NCBI GenBank assembly: GCA_031761405.1
Contig: JASEVX010000331.1
Span: 119,309 to 183,308, forward strand
DNA: 64,000 nucleotides
Direction of reading: 5' to 3'
Source of the DNA: Serripes groenlandicus
Lineage: Eukaryota; Mollusca; Bivalvia; Cardiida; Cardiidae
The translations under genes were made by a program, and so were the position numbers. Below are positions 1 to 12,400 of this stretch, piece by piece (the stretch's first letter is position 1; each line of letters begins with the position of its first letter). A model generated the notes under the pieces. The model saw nothing but the letters and a program-made list of their open reading frames with translations. It was not told the origin of the DNA and searched no databases.

Positions 1-345
1 CTGTCTGGTACCTACGTTACATTTTAAGAATTTTGCAAGACCAGTATCTGCTTTAATGTAGGATGAAATATCAGAATACATATAGCATTTAACACTTTCA
101 AACTGTAACCGTATATACCTAAATGTTTCAGACATGAAAATAACTCGTTATGGTTTATTTTGTCAAAAGCTTTATGAAAACTTATATCTAAACAATAAAA
201 ATGACCTCCATGTTTCGATAAGTACTCTTGTAATGAAAACAGATAATCAACAGTGTAATAATTGCGTCTGAATCCAGAGTGTGCTTCACACTTTGTATTG
301 TTATCCTCTACCCTATTATATAGTCTTGTGTTAATAAAACCTGAA
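1..345 (-). pseudogene. LINE reverse transcriptase fragment
   Basis: Read on the minus strand, this stretch translates to a non-LTR retrotransposon reverse transcriptase. A segment containing SGFRRNYYTVDYLFSLQEY matches the palm region that normally reads xFRxGxSTxDxIF. It is followed by LDISFHKAFDKINHNEL, the block around the first catalytic Asp, and by FLKCNVGTRQ, the usual F.C..G.RQG block. The last block is in a different frame from the first two, so there is a frameshift near 70-100. The Tyr-Asp-Asp catalytic block would lie beyond the left edge. Most likely a dead copy of a CR1/jockey-like LINE; the clade is a guess. Confidence 0.8.
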
Positions 346-871
346 ACTGTTTTATAGCGACTCTATATGGTATTAAATAAAAATACATTATTATTATGGT
401 ATAGAACCATATAAAGAGTCTATGTATAGTAACACGGTTCTGTGTGTGGAATTCCCCGAACTTACTCATACAATAACATTACTTTCATTATTTGTATAAT
501 AGCTTATGGATCATATATAGATTATTTGTAGTAGTTTGTCAAGGTATTGTGGTTTGGTTTGGTTTTTAGCTCGACTTTTCGAAGAAAAGGCAAGCTATTC
601 TACTCGCCTCGGCGTCACACATTGTTTAGTTTTTTGTACCAAAACCATTACAGATATTGCTTTGAAACTTACCATTCTTGAACACCATAATTATCTCAAT
701 CAACAGACAAGAGCACATAACTATGGCCTTTTTCGAATTTGTAATTTGAGCTAAGTGTTCCGTACTACCCGTTTTTTCAAATCTTTAGAGATATTGCCTT
801 TAAACATACAGTACTTATTAACCATCACTATTTCCATCAACAGACAAGAGTATATAAATCTTTGCAGGTTT
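346..871. other. AT-rich stretch, no gene seen
   Basis: No gene is recognised. A segment at about 395-560 (AACACGG..GGAATTCCCCGAA, then GAGGTATTGTG-like text) reappears in diverged form at about 1,810-1,955, so both are probably relics of one repeat. Confidence 0.4.
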
Positions 872-1060
872 TTGTCAGACGACTTTTGAAAACATTGTGG
901 CTAAAGGTGAAATTGCTCGTGATGAGCAATTTTTCCTTTGACCACAATGTTTTCAACTTTATTTAACAATTAAGCTATCTTTTATGGAGATTGTTCAGGT
1001 TTTTATCATTGTTTTCAAAGTCGGCTGCCACATACTTGTTGTATGTCGGAAAAGGTTAAG
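872..1060. repeat. TTAA-type MITE, degraded copy
   Basis: Contains the family landmarks: AGACGACTTTTGAAAACATTG, an internal hairpin (GAAATTGCTCGTGATGAGCAATTT), CACAATGTTTTCAA, and a right end reading TTGTATGTCGGAAAAGGTTAA. The left terminus is worn away. Confidence 0.7.
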
Positions 1061-2050
1061 CATGTAAAGCGGTGTACTGGTACGATTATTTACATGATAG
1101 GTAGACTGACTACCGAGATATAATTAACATACTGTACATGTATAAGGACGTTGTACCTATATTCATTAATTAAACACAATCGAAATGGGCCCGTAGCTGT
1201 TTTTCAACCCTATTTCTGTTAGATCTATACTTGTTTATGTGGGAAGCAGATAGCAAACACCACATGAACATCGACTTTCGGGACATTTTAATAAACTAAG
1301 GCTCCGATAGACATATATATGTACTCTAATCTTTGTCTTCCCTTTTCACCATACGGCCATTCAAGAAATATATTATTTCCTTCAAACAAATAATGAGTAA
1401 ATATATAAAGTGTTCAATCTGAACCGTTATTTATAACGGTGCCTTCTCTCTTTGATACTTGATAGTTTTAAGATAAGATTTTATGAGTAAAAATGGTAGG
1501 CAATGTGAGACTAGGCTCCAATTCCACCAAACGTACTTAACGCTATGTAAGACTTAAATACTTAAAAGCAAATTTCATCATTTTAGTTTTCCTAAAATTT
1601 GTAAAGCATAAATTTCCAAATATAATGAACATTAAGCTTAAAATCGCCGGCGTATTGGTCGGTTGGCAAATATTGATTTGCTGGATCATGAGAAAATTTA
1701 CTTGTGAGCCTGTCTCTACCTGGGACCAGGTCGTTTTAGACGTTTTTCTGCGGAAATTATTGCCCGAGTCGAGCGAGGGGGGTAAAATGCCGTTGCTCAC
1801 CTTGTCATTATTATTACACTATATGGACGTATAGAGAGGCTATTTAAAGTAACACGTGCGGGATTTCCCAAATTACCATTACGATCATTATGATGCGTAT
1901 AGACAATATAGAGAGACTTCTTTAGTATTTTAGCGAGGTATTGTGTGATTTTTCGCATTTTTTGCTGTAATATAATTCGGACGCATGTGGTGCGACATAG
2001 TGCCAGCAGAAATCAAATTACTGCTGCTTTTTTTGGCGCCAAATGACAAG
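1061..2050. other. Non-coding stretch
   Basis: No gene recognised. Short reading frames at 1,543-1,834 lie on both strands over the same bases and resemble nothing I know. Confidence 0.4.
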
Positions 2051-2055
2051 CGTTT

Positions 2056-2847
2056 TGACGTCAAACCGCTGACGTGACGTCATTTTCCTAGTATTCGTCC
2101 CAGTATTTTTAAAATTCCTAGTATTAAACCCACTTTTACATTGTAAAAAAGTAGTACCGATCGCCAAGGTTTACTATGTTATGGGGTTATGAAAAAAATA
2201 TCTCAGCCAATCACAGACAAGCAATAGTGCAAACAAAACTAAAATATACACCAACAATTGTACATTCAGAAATCAGTGATAGTAACATCGCATATGAAAT
2301 GACGTAACCATCGCTTTAAGTTTGACGTCATTTCGCGTGTACGCGGATGTAAACTCGCATGTTTACACGGAGTTTGATCATGTTTATAAACGTAGTGTCC
2401 ATCGATAAATAGAGGATCTTACATGAGTGCTTATTTGATATTGTTTTTATGAAACGAGTCAACTGAAATAATATGACGCGAGGCTCTACCGAGAGCCGAG
2501 GAGTTTCATAAAAAAAATATCAAATAAGCACGAATGTAAGATTCTATTTATCACATAACACCATAAAAAGATCTTTAAATCGATCTTTCTTCGTCCTCAT
2601 ATAAACAGTGACCGAAGTTCACCCAGAAGTTCTAATGCATACGTCCACTGTAAAATGTAGTCCCTATCAATAACCTTTTGATTTTATACACAATTAGCAA
2701 CAATGCTCTTATAACGTTTCATTTATCGAGATTTATTCTCTTTAAAAAATATTTCTAATAAATGCCGAAATAAAGAACAATTGTAAACAATATGCTGTCA
2801 TTGAAAGTGACGTCACACTGGAGTGACGTCACACTGGAGTGACGTCA
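2056..2847. promoter_or_regulatory. Cluster of six TGACGTCA (CRE-like) palindromes
   Basis: Perfect TGACGTCA octamers lie at 2056-2063, 2075-2082, 2323-2330, 2808-2815, 2824-2831 and 2840-2847; the last three are a 16-bp tandem repeat. The octamer is the binding site of CREB/ATF bZIP factors in animals. No gene start is visible nearby, and the region also has the fold-back structure of a transposon, so the sites may belong to a mobile element. A regulatory role is inference. Confidence 0.35.
2403..2552. repeat. Fold-back repeat with ~54-bp arms
   Basis: GATAAATAGAGGATCTTACA at 2403 and the following 35 bases recur inverted, ending in TGTAAGATTCTATTTATC at 2552. The arms share GTGCTTATTTGATATT and TTTATGAAAC. 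The ~40-bp middle is GC-richer. This looks like a MITE or the core of a fold-back transposon. Confidence 0.65.
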
Positions 2848-2954
2848 CATACGTGCTGTGAGTCGGCTATTTATGTAACTAGTTACATATGATATTTATG
2901 TCACTGCTTTATGTCACTCCTGGAGTGCAAGTTATGTGATAAAATGAATTTATT

Positions 2955-3170
2955 TATTTATTGGGGTTTTACTCCGCTTTCAACATTATTTCAGTTATAT
3001 CACGGCGACAGTTCACTTATGCATGATCCCTGGGTAAACAAACCAGTACTAGGCTAGAACATGTGCTTTGCCGAAGGGCACTCCATCATGACCGTTGTAC
3101 CACGACTGGGAATCGAACCCGGGACAACCGGCTTCGAAATCCCCGACGTTAACTTGACCACAGTGGATTA
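2955..3170 (-). repeat. SINE, minus strand
   Basis: Begins with a tail reading GGGTTTTACTCCGCTTTCAAC and TTCAGTTATATCACGGCG, the complement of the SINE tail ATATAACTGAAA..GTTGAAAG seen elsewhere. It ends with a B-box-like GGGAATCGAACCCGGG inside a tRNA-like head. Confidence 0.65.
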
Positions 3171-3681
3171 AAATGAAGAGAGACATAGTGTTACGAGCAG
3201 GTTAATCTCTCCCTAATATTACGTTATCCAAAAAAAAAAAAACGTTCAATACTTGTTTGCATATTTTCCTAATTACTCTATCAAATATAATACATTTCAT
3301 ATACCTACAATCAGAAATAAAAGGCGCATCTTTCCCTTTACTTCAGATGCATTAATTGTGAAAAGCCCCTAATTAACACATCATTTTACTGGTCACTTTC
3401 CACAACAAAAATGAAGATAACGTGTAGCACAAATGTGCGACAAAAGCTACAAGAAAGCCTTGAAAACTTAAATTATCTTTGATTTAGCGTAAAATTACGT
3501 CTGTTCCCTCAGTTGACTACAGGGAGGATTTGGCGACATTTTCAACTAAACCGTTTACAGTCGAAATCAAACAACATGGAGGCCGATAAAGAGAAATATA
3601 AACTTAGTGTCACTTACATTTTTACGCTTTGACAAATTGTGTTTTGTTTTCTAAGATTTAAGACCTTATAATTCTGATAAA

Positions 3682-3874
3682 TGAGCCGTCCCGCGAGAAA
3701 TCAACATTATGGTCTCTGCGTGATATATCGACCAATATCAAGGGGATAGAGGTATAGAATAATGATTCCTAAAACAGAAAATCCACAGGAAGTGTCTATC
3801 CGGGTAAGCCTGCGTGGCTATATTCCGGGTCAATACAAAATGTCCACAATGTTGGTTTAACGTGGGACGGCTCA
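3682..3874. repeat. TGAGCCGTCCC MITE
   Basis: Inverted ends TGAGCCGTCCCGCGAGAAA and GTGGGACGGCTCA. Inside are the family landmarks ACAGAAAATCCACAGGA and CAATGTTGGTTT. At 193 bp it is shorter than the ~260-bp copies, so it carries an internal deletion. Confidence 0.8.
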
Positions 3875-5270
3875 AATGTAAAATGATACGATTGGTGTCC
3901 TGGTTAAAAAAATACTATTTTGTTCATAGATTATATGGCATGGTTTGAAATAAGTTGACCGATTTTATTAAAATAATTGTTGCGTCTTAGTGTAAAAGTG
4001 TACCCCTCAACGCACCAACATCGTATTATCAATCACGCAACGTTTTAAGCACTTAAATTAATACTCTTATATTTATGCAATAAACAATTAAAAACATACA
4101 TAAAAATGCGTTTTTCCCATAAAGACCACATCTAGCAAAAATGGTGATTTGTATTGAAGAACATGAAATATATAAGTTTCTTTTCATTACTCTTAATAAT
4201 GTCCCCTTACGTTAAAATCAGCGTCATAACGTCATACAAAATATTTGTATTTCTGCATAATAAAGTAAACGCTGGTTAATTTGGTGGACTTCACACAAAC
4301 ACAAAATTGAAAATATGTGTTTCAACATCATTTCAGGCTCATCATATAGGGAAAAAAGTAACATAAACTCTCAGTTGAGACAAACATACACAATAGAGAA
4401 AAAAAATCGGCAGACGAAGAGAGATTTATTATTTATATTTCAACAAAGCGAAATGAAACAAATTATATTCCCAGAAACCCTGAGCCATCATTAACGAAAA
4501 TAAAGACCCAAGAAAAAAGACATGACTGAAAAAGAATTGTTAAACAAGCAAAATCATAGGGAAAATCAAAATTGCTCATGTTCCCACATGTATGATTTAA
4601 ATTGTGTAACTTACAATTGTTTGTAGCTGTTTTCGTGTTTTTATATATATGAAACGAATATGTGTTTCGGTAACACTAATCTGTAATCTAAAGCTTATAT
4701 CGAAACTTATGACGAAATTGTTCATATTTCGAACCGGATATAACAGCGACTTCAAAGTAATAACTACGTCTCTGAGATTGTTTTAAACTGTTGATAGATA
4801 CGCATTTTTTCTTTCCATTTTTTCTCGATGTAATATATTGTGGTTTGAATCCGTGTCTCTCTGAAATTAATTTTAACACAAACGATATTCGCATTCTGCA
4901 GGATTCATGTACCTGTTCATCCCTCTATCAGATTTCAATGCAAAGTGTGTTTACGTTGTACTGGTGTAATACAATGCTGTATGCATAACATTTATCTGCA
5001 TCTGCGAAACGTAAATATTGAAAAATAATATATATATATATATATATAATTTGGAATTGGTTATATTTACATAGTTTTACAAATTTGTTTCATAAGGACA
5101 ATGTATGTCCTCACTCATCAGAAACTAAGTACATAGTGATATTTCAATTATTTTACCAATGTCATCATTTTAGCGCATGATTTGTTTTATACACAAAGGA
5201 TTACCTGGGAGTTTATATAATGCAAATTGCTCACAAAATGTCACTCAGAGATTATAACTGTTTATACTGT
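3875..5270. other. AT-rich stretch, no gene seen
   Basis: No recognisable gene. A (TA)n microsatellite of about 20 bp lies at 5028-5047. Confidence 0.4.
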
Positions 5271-5274
5271 ATGT

Positions 5275-5660
5275 TTAAGGTGTTTTTTCCTATGGCGACA
5301 TGCACTTGTGAGTTCATTTCTTTTGTTCAAAGAAGACAAAGGTTGCACATTTTGTTAGATGGTGAATAAGGCTTTGCTCTGCTTAGGATTTTCCACGTTA
5401 GTGTGTACATCACAATGTTCTCTTTTAGACCCCAAATATGTTCACTTAATGTTGTGGCATTCCTCTTTTCTTTATTTTTGAAGCTGGAGCTATGACCAGA
5501 GTAGCGTGATTTGAAACTATTACATGTATGGCCTATATACGTATCCAGGTTCATTTTATCGTGACGGGTAACTGTGGCCTGGTATATCACGCTAGTAGTG
5601 AGGCATTTTCCGTCTAAGGGGCACTTTCGGTTAGATCTGCAGTTACAGTTGTCTTGGTTA
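5275..5660 (-). pseudogene. Penelope-like GIY-YIG endonuclease fragment
   Basis: The minus-strand frame ending at 5327 carries a cysteine-rich CNCRSNRKCPLDGKC block, then VIYQATV and DTYIGHTCNSFKSRYSGH (the two halves of a GIY-YIG nuclease core), then SEHIWGLKE and KMCNLCL. This order is typical of the C-terminal endonuclease of Penelope-like retroelements. Past the stop, KRNELTSACRHRKKH (about 5275-5325) matches the usual end of this protein family in another register, so the copy is broken by a small deletion. No matching reverse transcriptase was found upstream. Confidence 0.75.
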
Positions 5661-5799
5661 TCTATTAGCTTGGGCTCGAGTTTTATATATACATATAAAT
5701 ATGTGGGAAAGGGTAAATGCAAATGCAAATGTTATAAATACATAAGTCACAGAATAAATTTTGTACTTTATATATTTCTTGATACTTTCATTGATGACA

Positions 5800-6220
5800 A
5801 AACATTCCAACTTGAGTGAAAGATTTCTTAGTAACAAGATTTCTCGATTTCTCTTCAATGTAGTCCAGTGACCTACTTTATGGCACAGTTTTGAACTTGT
5901 CCAAGATTTGATGGAGCTAAATGTTCTGATAACCTTCTGATAACCTTTCATGAGGATTGGATGCAAAATTTGATCACAATAGCTCGCCTGGAGCACTTCT
6001 TGCATAGATGAGCTCAAAACCTGAATTGGCCTAGTGACATAGTTTCAAACCCAATATCACCCATATTCGAACTTTACTTACATATCAAGACAAACATTTG
6101 ATGAAGATTTTATGAAGATTGGATGCGAAATGTAGCCTGTAGAGTGTTAACAAGAGCAATTGTTGATGACAAAATGTGATCACAATAGCTCACCTTGCAC
6201 TTCGGACATAATATTAAGTG
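5800..6220. repeat. Diverged dispersed repeat (GTTAACAAG..AGCTCACCTTG type)
   Basis: Contains phrases I associate with an abundant bivalve repeat: ATGAAGATTGGATGCGAAATG, AGAGTGTTAACAAG and GATCACAATAGCTCACCTTG; a second AATAGCTCGCCTGGAGCACTT lies at about 5978. Family assignment is from memory and not checked. Confidence 0.5.
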
Positions 6221-6224
6221 TTTT

Positions 6225-6420
6225 TCCAATTAGCCCTTTCCCTCATACAACAAATATGCAGCAGACGACTAAAAAAAATGTCAACTAAAACATGTGGAAA
6301 ATCTCTTAATTGTAGGGATAATTACTGAAAACAGATGAAAACGTTGTGGCAAAAGCAGAAGTTACTCGTTAAGAGCAACTTCTACTTTTGTCACGATGTT
6401 CTCAGAAGTTGTCTACATCC
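6225..6420. repeat. TTAA-type MITE, degraded copy
   Basis: Left end CCCTTTCCCTCATACAACAAAT, then GCAGCAGACGACT, an internal hairpin (AGAAGTTACTCGTTAAGAGCAACTTCT) and CACGATGTTCTCAGAAG. The right end is lost. Confidence 0.65.
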
Positions 6421-8404
6421 CTTATATTTCCAAACTGTTTAAGCTAAACGACCCCCAACAAAGCCTCGATAAATACTGAATGGGTCTGGAAATTTGACAA
6501 TATAAACTTGTCTATATGCCTGGTGTCTGTTTGCTCATTTGATGTCGGCATCACCTTCAAAAACTAAGTCATCTCGTCTGTATAGCCGAGTCAAAGCTAG
6601 AACTTCTTCGTTCAAAACCAATAAGTTAAATTGCTGCAATAGAACAAGATTTAATGTTGTTAATATAGTTAAAGGATTAGAATATGACGAAAGTGGGTAC
6701 CACTTGGCAAAAAGGGGTTGCCCTACAAAAAGATCCCCTCAACCCATCTAACTATAGATGCTGCAGATTTTAACATTTTACTAATTAAGCTGAGGTTAAC
6801 TTTGTGCAAAATAATGCATCCTTTGACGCACACTTTGCTTGTTTTATGTGAATGTGTGCAATGAATTTACTACATACAAATTCACCTACAAATGTCTTTC
6901 TTGGTTTTCTCACATCAGTACTCCATACAACAATCTTCCCAATCAACTGGCTCCCTTTTCACATAGTCTTAGCCCATTATAATATATATGCATTTGCGTT
7001 AATTGAAGACCCAACGTCCGTCAACGTGTTATTTAGATCTAGATGTAGTTGTTCACAAATACTCTAAAAATATAGTCTGAATAGGTTTTTGTAAATTAAC
7101 CTTGTACGGTCCCGTTTCGGAGATACAATTAAATTGCAAATACTTTACAAATACCATATCCTAAGCTTTCCTAAGCACATGGATTGCATCTTTTGGTCAA
7201 AACGTTGATCAGGAGAGCGGCAAAACTATTAGTTATCTCCATTTTGTCCTTATTTAGTTCAGCGATTGTCTCAATTAATTTCCATTGCAGTGTACCATTA
7301 CCATAGCTTTAGCATGCTGCGTTTGGAGTGTGCATATTTTTGTCTTTCCATGTTTTCACTTATTATATGACTTTCGTATGCAACACATGCGTTACATGAA
7401 ATGCCCTTGTTTCGTTAATGAGTGCTTCCCAAGCGTTGTACTTTGTCCGGAGCAACTAACTGTGTGTCCGTCCATTTGAGAGAGTACTTGTGGAGTGCGT
7501 GTTTATCCTCAAGCTCAATCACCTTTATAAAGACACTTAGATATATAGGTTTTTTTTTGTGTTTATAACGGGTATCTTATTTGCATATTAATGTTATTCA
7601 TTCCGTAAAAGGGATGTAATTGCGGAATGAATAGCATACACTTGTGGATTGCAACCCACAAGAAAACATCAAAGGAAATAACCCCACAAATAGACTTCAT
7701 AAGTACGCCTGTCTTTGTGTTCAACCATCTGTCCGTCTGTCCGTTACGGCTTGCATTAACTTTGTTTCTGTTCCGCAGATCCAGTTCAAAGTCGTCACAT
7801 GTATACATTAGGATTAAGAGGTCGAAACAATATTTTGAACACAAATCTGATCTGGTCTTTTAAGTGTAAAACTCTTTTTTTCTTTGCTTCGGTTATTGTC
7901 TCAATAAATGTCCAATGTATTAATTAAAGACTTGGTGTATAGGAAACTCAGAGCTACAGATGTGCAGTACAAAAGAAACATAACTCTAGCACGCTTTCTA
8001 TTGGCTTTCATTTATCAGCATGATTACAATATACATTTTGTAAACTACTCAGGTTTTTTTTCAATCTTTTGTCCTTCGTGATTTATTTTGTTTACACAAG
8101 AAATGGGTAAAACTTTGATAAATTAGGCATTTGTTATTGGCAGGCAATTTGTGTTGCTTCACTCAGTTTTGGTTTGGTTTGTTTAAAGGAAACCAAGAAT
8201 GCTATTCTAATACGCATTAATATGTAGGGAAACAGTCATATAAACCTAATGTGATAACAATTTTTTTTCGAAAATATCAAAAAAACAACTTTAATAAGCA
8301 TTTAAAATCCGAATTCAAAATAAGCCAGTTCGCGATTATCAAAAAATATACATCGGCAATTTCCGTAAAATATATCGGGAGTGACGTCAGAGGGTGGAAT
8401 TCAA
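6421..8404. other. Non-coding stretch
   Basis: No gene recognised over 2 kb. The short frames here overlap on opposite strands and have no family resemblance. Confidence 0.4.
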
Positions 8405-8516
8405 TGTTCCCCTAGGTCCAAAAATGGCTAGGTAGTCAAAATCCCCTAGGTGTAAAATACAGAGTACTCAAAATCCCCTAGATGATATTTTCAGTGTAGT
8501 CAAAATCCCCTAGAAG
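8405..8516. repeat. Short tandem repeat, ~36-bp unit
   Basis: Four imperfect units each carry AAAATCCCCTAG or a close variant, preceded by a TAGTC or AGTACTC spacer. Confidence 0.7.
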
Positions 8517-8627
8517 AATTATTGTAGATTTTTCTCTATATGTTTGCAAAAAGATTACACTCAAGTAAGAGCTTTTGTAACTGTGCTTAATGTGTATGCA
8601 GTCTAGACTCAGAGCAGAGGGCTCTGA

Positions 8628-8905
8628 TCGGTCATGTCAGTAAGGATGTCCTTCGTAGTTGACCCGGACATTCCCACTGACACGTAATGCAGAGTATACG
8701 CATGCTTATAAAACATACAATCATACCTTACACACGCAAACACAGAACAAAACATGTCAGTAAGGATGTCCTTCGTAGTTGACCCGGACATTCCAACTGA
8801 CACGTAATGCAGAGTATACGCATGCATATAAAACATATATACATACCATACACACGCAAACACAGAACAAAACACGTCAGTAAGGATGTCCTTCGTAGTT
8901 GACAC
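8628..8905. repeat. 120-bp tandem repeat, about 2.3 units
   Basis: The unit starting GTCAGTAAGGATGTCCTTCG recurs at 8634, 8754 and 8874, exactly 120 bp apart, with few differences. Because 120 is a multiple of three, a 122-codon minus-strand frame with a 40-residue repeat runs through it. Composition gives no reason to think it is translated. Confidence 0.85.
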
Positions 8906-9420
8906 AGACATGCAATGCAAAGCATAAGTCTGCATATGGACACATATACAAGTATATATAAAAAAGTGTATACCCATATAAGTGCTGTGATATCCATGAA
9001 AACAATCTGGGAATAGTAAGAGTCACTCTTGGAGAGAAAATATCCTTTTCTCAAATTGTTATCAAGATATATTAAAATATGTCACATGCTCTTTTACCAG
9101 GGACGGATCAAATATAGTATATGCATGACTAAATGTATGAGTGTATGTCGACTAATTTTTGTAAAAGGATAAATGTATATAAAACATATGAAAATCATAT
9201 AATCATATGAAACGACTACTGAAGATGATGTAATCAGATTTATAAGTGTTTCTTTAAGTTTACTATGTATAGTAATATATTTTGATATAAATAGATCTCA
9301 AGACTTAAAAGCATATTTCTTCATTAGTTCCCCAATATTATGTAAAACATAAATTGTGGAAATTATTTAAGTAAATGACTACGTTGACATAAATAGTTAC
9401 CGCTTTGAATGCCAATACTT
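8906..9420. other. AT-rich stretch, no gene seen
   Basis: Nothing recognised. Confidence 0.4.
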
Positions 9421-12400
9421 GTTAAGAGATGAATCAGTTTAAATTGGTTGAGTTACGATCTACGACCAAGGTCAGCCAATTAATAATGTTTTAAAGTGGT
9501 TGCGCTACGATCTACGACCCAGCTCCACCAATTTGCAATGTTTTTCTAGTGGTTGAGCTACGACCTACGACCCAGGTCAGCCAATTCGCAATTTGTTTTA
9601 AGTGGTTGAGCTACGATCTACGACCCAGCTCAACAAATTCGCAATGTTTTTTAAGTGGTTGAGCTACGATCTACGACCCAGGTCAGCCAATTCGCAATGT
9701 TTTTCTAGTGGTTGAGCTACGATCTACGACCCAGGTCAGCCAATACACAATGTTTTTAAGTGGTTGAGCTACGATCTACGAGCCAGATCAACCAATTCGC
9801 AATATTTTCTAAGTGGTTGAGCTACGATCTACGCCCAGCTCAACCAATTCGCAATGTTTTTGAAGTGGTTGAGCTACGATCTACGACCAAGGTCAGCCAA
9901 TTCGCAATATTGTTTAAGTAGTTGAGCTTCGATCTACGACCCAGATCAGCCAGTTTGCAATGTTTTTCTAGTGGTTGAGCTACGATCTACGACCCAGGTC
10001 AGCCAATTCAGCATTTTGTTTTAGTGGTTGAGCTACGATCTACGACCCAGGTCAGCCAATTCGCAATGTTTTTCTAGTGGTTGAGCTACGATCTACGACC
10101 CAGGTCAGCCAATACACAATGTTTTTAAGTGGTTGAGCTACGATCTCCGACCGAGATCAACCAGTTCGCAATGTTTTCTAAGTGGTTGAGCTACGATCTA
10201 CGACCCAGCTCAACCAGTTCGCAATGTTTTTTTAAGTGGTTGAGCTACGATCTACGACCCAGGTCAGCCAATTCGCAAAGCTTTTGCAGTGGTTGAGCTA
10301 CGTTCTACGCCCAGCTCAACCAGTTCGCAATGTTTTTTAAGTAGTTGAGCTACGATCTACGACCCAGGTCAGTCAATTCGCAATATTGTTTAAGTAGTTG
10401 AGCTACGATCTACGACCCAGGTCAGCCAATTCAGAATGTTTTTTTAGTGGTTGAGCTACGATCTACGACCCAGGTCAGCCAATTCAGAATGATTTTTAAG
10501 TGGTTGAGCTACGATCTACGACCCAGGTCAGCCAATTCAGAATGTTTTTCTAATGGTTGAGCTACGATCTACGACCCAGCTCAACCAATTCGCAATGTTT
10601 TTAAAGTGGTTGAGCTACGATCTACGACCCAGGTTAGCGAATTCGCAATGTTGTTTAAGTGGTTGAACTACGATCTACGACCCAGGTCAGCCAATTCGCA
10701 ATGTGTTTGAAGTGGTTGAGCTACGATCTACGACCCAGGTCAGCCAATTCGCAATGTTTTTAAATTGGTTGAGCTACGATCTACGACCCAGCTCAACCAA
10801 TTTGCAATGTTTTTGAAGTGGTTGACCTACGATCTACGACCCGGGTTAGCCAAGTAGCAATGTTTTTAAGTGGTTGAGTTGCGATCTACGATCCAGGTCA
10901 GCCAATTTGCAATGTTTTTCCATTGGTTGAGCTACGATCTACGACCCAGCTCAAACAATTCGCAAAGTTGTCTAGTGGTTGAGCTACAATCTACGACCCA
11001 GGTCAGTCAATTCAGAATGTTTTTCCATTAGTTGAGCTACGATCTACGACCCAGGTCAGCCAATTCAGAATGTTTTTCCATTGGTTGAGCTACGATCTAC
11101 GACCCAGGTCAACCAATTCAGAATGTTTTTGAAGTGGTTGACCTACGATCTACGACCCAGGTCAACCAATTCGCAATGTTTTTCTAGTGGTTGAGCTACG
11201 ATCTACGCCCAGCTCAACCAATTCGCAATGTTTTTGAAGTGGTTGAGCTACGATCTACGACCAAGGTCAGCCAATTCGCAATATTGTTTAAGTAGTTGAG
11301 CTACGATCTACGACCCAGATCAGCCAGTTTGCAATGTTTTTCTAGTGGTTGAGCTACGATCTACCACCCAGGTCAGCCAATTCAGCATTTTTTTTTAGTG
11401 GTTGAGCTACGATCTACCACCCAGATCAGCCAATTCGCAATGTTTTTCTAGAGGTTGAGCTACGATCTACGACCCAGATCAGCCAATTCCCAATATTTTC
11501 CAAGTGGTTCAGCTACGATCTACGACCCAGGTCAGCCAATTCAGAATGTTTTTCCATTGGTTGAGCTACGATCTACGACCCAGGTCAGCCAATTCAGAAT
11601 GTTTTTAAAGTGGTTGAGCTACGATCTACGACCTAGATCAGCCAGTTTGCAATGTTTTTCTAGTGGTTGAGCTACGATCTACGACCCAGATCAGCCAATT
11701 CGCAATGTATTTAAGTGGTTGAGCTACGATCTACGACCCAGGTCAGCCAATTCAGAAAGTTTTTCCATTATTTGAGCTACGATCTACGACCCAGGTCAGC
11801 CAATTCAGAATGTTTTTCCATTGGTTGAGCTACGATCTACGACCCAGATCAACTAATTCGCAATGTTTTTGAAGTGGTTGAGCTACGATCTACGACCCAG
11901 GTCAGCCAATTCAGAATTTTTTAAAGTGGTTGAGCTATGATCTACGACCCAGTTCAGCCAGTTTGCAATGTTTTTCCATTGGTTGAGCTACGATCTCCGA
12001 CCCAGGTCAGCCAATTCAGAATGTTTTTAAAGTGGTTGAGCTACGATCTACGACCCAGATCAGCCAGTTTGCAATGTTTTTCTAGTAGTTGAGCTACGAT
12101 CTACGACCCAGATCAGCCAATTCGCAATGTTTTTCTAGTGGTTGAGCTACGATCTACGACCCAGATCAGCCAATTCCCAATATTTTCCAAGTGGTTGAGC
12201 TACGATCTACGACCCAGGTCAGCCAATTCAGAATGTTTTTCCATTGGTTGAGCTACGATCTACGACCCAGGTCAGTCAATTCAGAAGGTTTTTAAAGTGG
12301 TTGAGCTACGATCTACGACCCAGGTCAGCCAATTCAGAATGTTTTTCTAATTGTTGAGATACGATCTACGATCCAGCTCAACCAATTCGCAATGTTTTTA

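Noticed and set aside
8609..9054. 122- and 108-codon minus-strand frames
   Set aside because: They come from the 120-bp tandem repeat and overlap in two registers; composition is not protein-like.
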